From an uncultured Bacteroidota bacterium (GTDB lineage: Bacteria > Bacteroidota > Bacteroidia > UKL13-3): DNA of 64,000 bases. The stretch lies in assembly GCA_903897855.1 (NCBI GenBank), contig CAIUDH010000026.1:1-64000 (forward strand). The letters run 5' to 3'. A program made the position numbers and the translations under genes. Shown here piece by piece: positions 61,928 to 64,000 of this stretch. Position 1 is the stretch's first letter, and each line of letters opens with the position of its first letter. The notes below the pieces were generated by a model. The model worked only from the letters and a program-made list of their open reading frames with translations. It was not told where the DNA came from and did no database searches.

Positions 61928-64000
61928 CATTAAACGTAAATGGTACCAAGCATCAGGTTTTGGTCAATGAACACGATACACTCTCGAAAGTGATTCGCGA
62001 AAAAATTAATCTTACCGGCACAAAAATCGGATGTGAGCAAGGTAGCTGTGGAGCTTGTACTGTGCTTGCTGATGGCCTTCCGGTACTGAGTTGTATTACT
62101 CCCGCCCTGCGTATGGAAGGAAGTAATATCCTCACCATTGAGGGTGTGGCCGACAAAGACAAACCCAATAAACTTCAAGAAAAATTGGTGGAGCATGGAG
62201 CTATTCAATGTGGCTATTGTACCCCCGGAATGGTCATGACTTCCATGGCTTTTCTAAGAGAAAATCCTCAGCCAACTCGTGAGGAAATTCAGGAAGCACT
62301 TTCTGGAAATTTATGCCGATGTACCGGATATAAAAAAATTATTGATGCTGTTGTTTCTTATGTGCAAGATTCAAATACTACTTCCGAGTTGGAAAAGGTG
62401 GAAAGTGCATCGAAATTTGCGATGGTAGGACATGGAAGGCCATATATTGAAGCAACAAAGAAGGTCTCTGGGAAAGCAGATTATGCCGATGATATAAAAA
62501 TTAAAAATGCACTCTATTGTAAGTTTGTGAGAAGCACCCACGCGCATGCTAGAATAGATGCGATTCATACTTCTGATGCTAGAAATTTGGAAGGGGTAAA
62601 GGCTGTTCTTACAGGCAAGGAGCTTCCTATTTCTTTCGGGGTACTACCTATATCACAAGACGAAACAGCACTTGCGGTTGATAAAACCAGGTACTTGGGT
62701 GAAATTGTGGTGGCTATTGCTGCCGAGACAGAGGAAATAGCAGAACAGGCGTGTAAGCTTATCAAAATCGATTATACTCCTTACAAGCCTTTTTTTGAAA
62801 TGGAAGAATCGGTTTCTGATATTGGTGAAAACGAAAAAATACATTCCTTCACGAAGTATAATAATAATATCCAGAAGAAAGCAGAATTACGATTTGGGGA
62901 ACAACAAAAGGGGTTGGAAGAAGCGGACCATCGGATTGCAATGGAGTTTAACTTTCAGGGCATCAATCATGGTTTTACCGAACCTCATGCCGCAACGGCC
63001 TGGTGGGATGAAAATGGCTTAACCATCATTACAGCCACACAAGTGCCGCATTATCTGCATCGATTTCTGGCCAAGGTTTTGGAAACACCTATGAGTAGAA
63101 TACGGGTAATAAAACCTTATGTAGGCGGTGGCTTTGGTGGCAAAAGTGATCCCTTCCCACATGAGATGATCATCTCGTATCTGGCAAAAATTACAGGTCG
63201 CCCAGTGAAGATGCGCTTTAGTCGGGAAGAGGTATTTCTTACCAATCACGGCAGACATCCCTCTAAAATGAAAGTGGAATTAGGCATGAGTGATACGGGT
63301 TTGATTCAGGTGCTCGATGCTGATATTGTTATTGATGGGGGTGCTTACGGCAGTTTTGGTGTTGTTACAACATACTATAATGGGGTGCTGTTACAAGCTC
63401 CATACAAAATAAATAATTTTGGTTTTAAAACCTTGAGAGTTTACACCAATAAGCCACAATGCGGCGCCATGCGAGGTCATGGAGCAGTGAACTCTCGTTT
63501 TGCAGTAGAGTCGATGTTGGATGTGATGGCAAGAAAATTAAATATCGATCCGTGTGAATTGCGATTTAAAAATTTCCTCGATTCGGATACTTTAACGGTG
63601 GGCCAGTATCGAATTACTTCGAATGGAAGTTCTCTTAGCTTAAGAAAAGTGATGGAGCAATCGGATTGGGAAAATAAATTCTCCAAACTTCCTTTTGGCC
63701 ATGGTTATGGGGTGGCTTGTGGGTTTTTTATTAGCGGCAGTGCTTTGCCCATTCATTGGAATGAGTATCCTCAATCGGTAGTACATCTTAAAGTTGATAT
63801 GGATGGCAGAGTATTGATTACCTCCGGAGCAAGCGATATTGGGCAAGGAAGCGATACTATGTTGGCGATTATTGTGGGCGAAATACTTGGCTTAAGTATG
63901 GACAATTTATATGTAGTGGCAGGCGATACTTTACTTACCCCAATCGATTTAGGCAGTTACTCGAGTCGAGTAACTTTTATGGCGGGCAATGCAGCAAAAA
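61915..64000 (+). CDS. Fused Fe-S/molybdopterin aldehyde-oxidase-type enzyme (3' part missing)
   Basis: The frame runs from the ATG at 61915 to the right edge (695 codons seen). Residues 1-80 are a plant-type [2Fe-2S] domain with Cys40, 45, 48 and 60; residues 85-150 are the second [2Fe-2S] domain with Cys99, 102, 134 and 136 (CGYCTPG, CRCTGY). A linker leads directly to the molybdopterin part, with KVSGKADYADDI, VGGGFGGKSDPFPHE, LTNHGRHPS and CGAMRGHGAVNSRFAVES. There is no FAD domain between, so the layout is that of the Mop-type aldehyde oxidoreductases and not of standard xanthine dehydrogenase. The substrate (aldehyde, purine or N-heterocycle) is unknown. Confidence 0.9.
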   Translation, partial: MRILTLNVNGTKHQVLVNEHDTLSKVIREKINLTGTKIGCEQGSCGACTVLADGLPVLSCITPALRMEGSNILTIEGVADKDKPNKLQEKLVEHGAIQCGYCTPGMVMTSMAFLRENPQPTREEIQEALSGNLCRCTGYKKIIDAVVSYVQDSNTTSELEKVESASKFAMVGHGRPYIEATKKVSGKADYADDIKIKNALYCKFVRSTHAHARIDAIHTSDARNLEGVKAVLTGKELPISFGVLPISQDETALAVDKTRYLGEIVVAIAAETEEIAEQACKLIKIDYTPYKPFFEMEESVSDIGENEKIHSFTKYNNNIQKKAELRFGEQQKGLEEADHRIAMEFNFQGINHGFTEPHAATAWWDENGLTIITATQVPHYLHRFLAKVLETPMSRIRVIKPYVGGGFGGKSDPFPHEMIISYLAKITGRPVKMRFSREEVFLTNHGRHPSKMKVELGMSDTGLIQVLDADIVIDGGAYGSFGVVTTYYNGVLLQAPYKINNFGFKTLRVYTNKPQCGAMRGHGAVNSRFAVESMLDVMARKLNIDPCELRFKNFLDSDTLTVGQYRITSNGSSLSLRKVMEQSDWENKFSKLPFGHGYGVACGFFISGSALPIHWNEYPQSVVHLKVDMDGRVLITSGASDIGQGSDTMLAIIVGEILGLSMDNLYVVAGDTLLTPIDLGSYSSRVTFMAGNAAK

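Noticed and set aside
61930-63846. Several minus-strand frames at the right end
   Set aside because: All are opposite the molybdenum hydroxylase gene, whose Cys and cofactor motifs are intact.
1-64000. tRNA or rRNA genes, integrases, transposases, toxin-antitoxin pairs or restriction systems
   Set aside because: None could be recognised in coding or intergenic sequence on either strand by reading; a dedicated search (for example a tRNA scan) was not possible.

Overview
The window is about 64 kb of ordinary chromosome from a member of the Bacteroidota. This is shown by a type IX secretion (T9SS) type A sorting tail (50271-52145), a type B / gliding-motility C-terminal domain (34410-39182), many promoters of the Bacteroidota TAnnTTTG type, DUF1599, DUF6427 and BT_3928-like proteins, and menaquinone synthesis (MenA). 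A genus cannot be assigned by eye. No rRNA, tRNA, CRISPR array, integrase, transposase or intact prophage gene was seen. The density is that of a core genome, with one accessory glycan cluster and a few decayed or very small genes.

Layout. 1-3.6 kb: signalling genes (partial 7TM-DISM receptor, orphan histidine kinase, ECF sigma factor with a His/Met/Gly-rich membrane protein). 3.8-8 kb: purE, birA, rsfS, ftsH, closed by a strong two-way terminator. 8-13.9 kb: SLC45-like transporter, DUF952, DoxX-like membrane protein, DUF1599, acyl-CoA dehydrogenase and a helix-hairpin-helix protein. 13.9-14.4 kb: a gap holding an ORF6N-like gene remnant. 14.4-18.5 kb: two APC amino-acid permeases and a chromate-type transporter. 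18.6-21.1 kb: eIF1-like protein, thioesterase, and miaA translationally coupled to a phage-type domain protein. 21.2-27.6 kb: a degenerate arginase-fold protein, then a compact fur-purA-recF-menA run behind pyk. 27.9-32.6 kb: hldD and a 1239-residue NtrY-like kinase. 32.6-39.2 kb: small genes, pabA/trpG and a 1590-residue secreted protein with eight 73-residue repeats. 39.4-46.9 kb: a surface-glycan operon (flippase, fucosyltransferase, two other glycosyltransferases, two methyltransferases, acetyltransferase, epimerase). 46.9-52.1 kb: a tightly overlapping four-gene operon ending in 3-hydroxyacyl-CoA dehydrogenase. 52.3-59.2 kb: ahcY, then an envelope operon coaX-OMP-lptC-small membrane protein-corC-like, and a convergent RNA helicase. 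59.5-64 kb: a lipoprotein, then a MocA-XdhC-molybdenum hydroxylase operon whose last gene runs off the right edge.

How the genes work together. Much of the window serves the cell envelope: hldD and lptC for lipopolysaccharide, the glycan operon for surface polysaccharide, and two T9SS substrates. The type A/B cargo of this system is commonly anchored to a specialised lipopolysaccharide, so these parts may be functionally linked, but that is inference. The strongest leads for new biology are the miaA-coupled phage-domain protein, the FAD-less Fe-S/molybdenum fusion enzyme with its dedicated maturation genes, the metal-ligand-less arginase-fold protein, the ECF sigma/His-rich membrane pair, and several genes whose promoter box sits only 4-5 bases before the start codon, predicting leaderless mRNAs. 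I saw no clearly new multi-gene defence or mobile system. All family calls come from reading motifs by eye; none was checked against a database.
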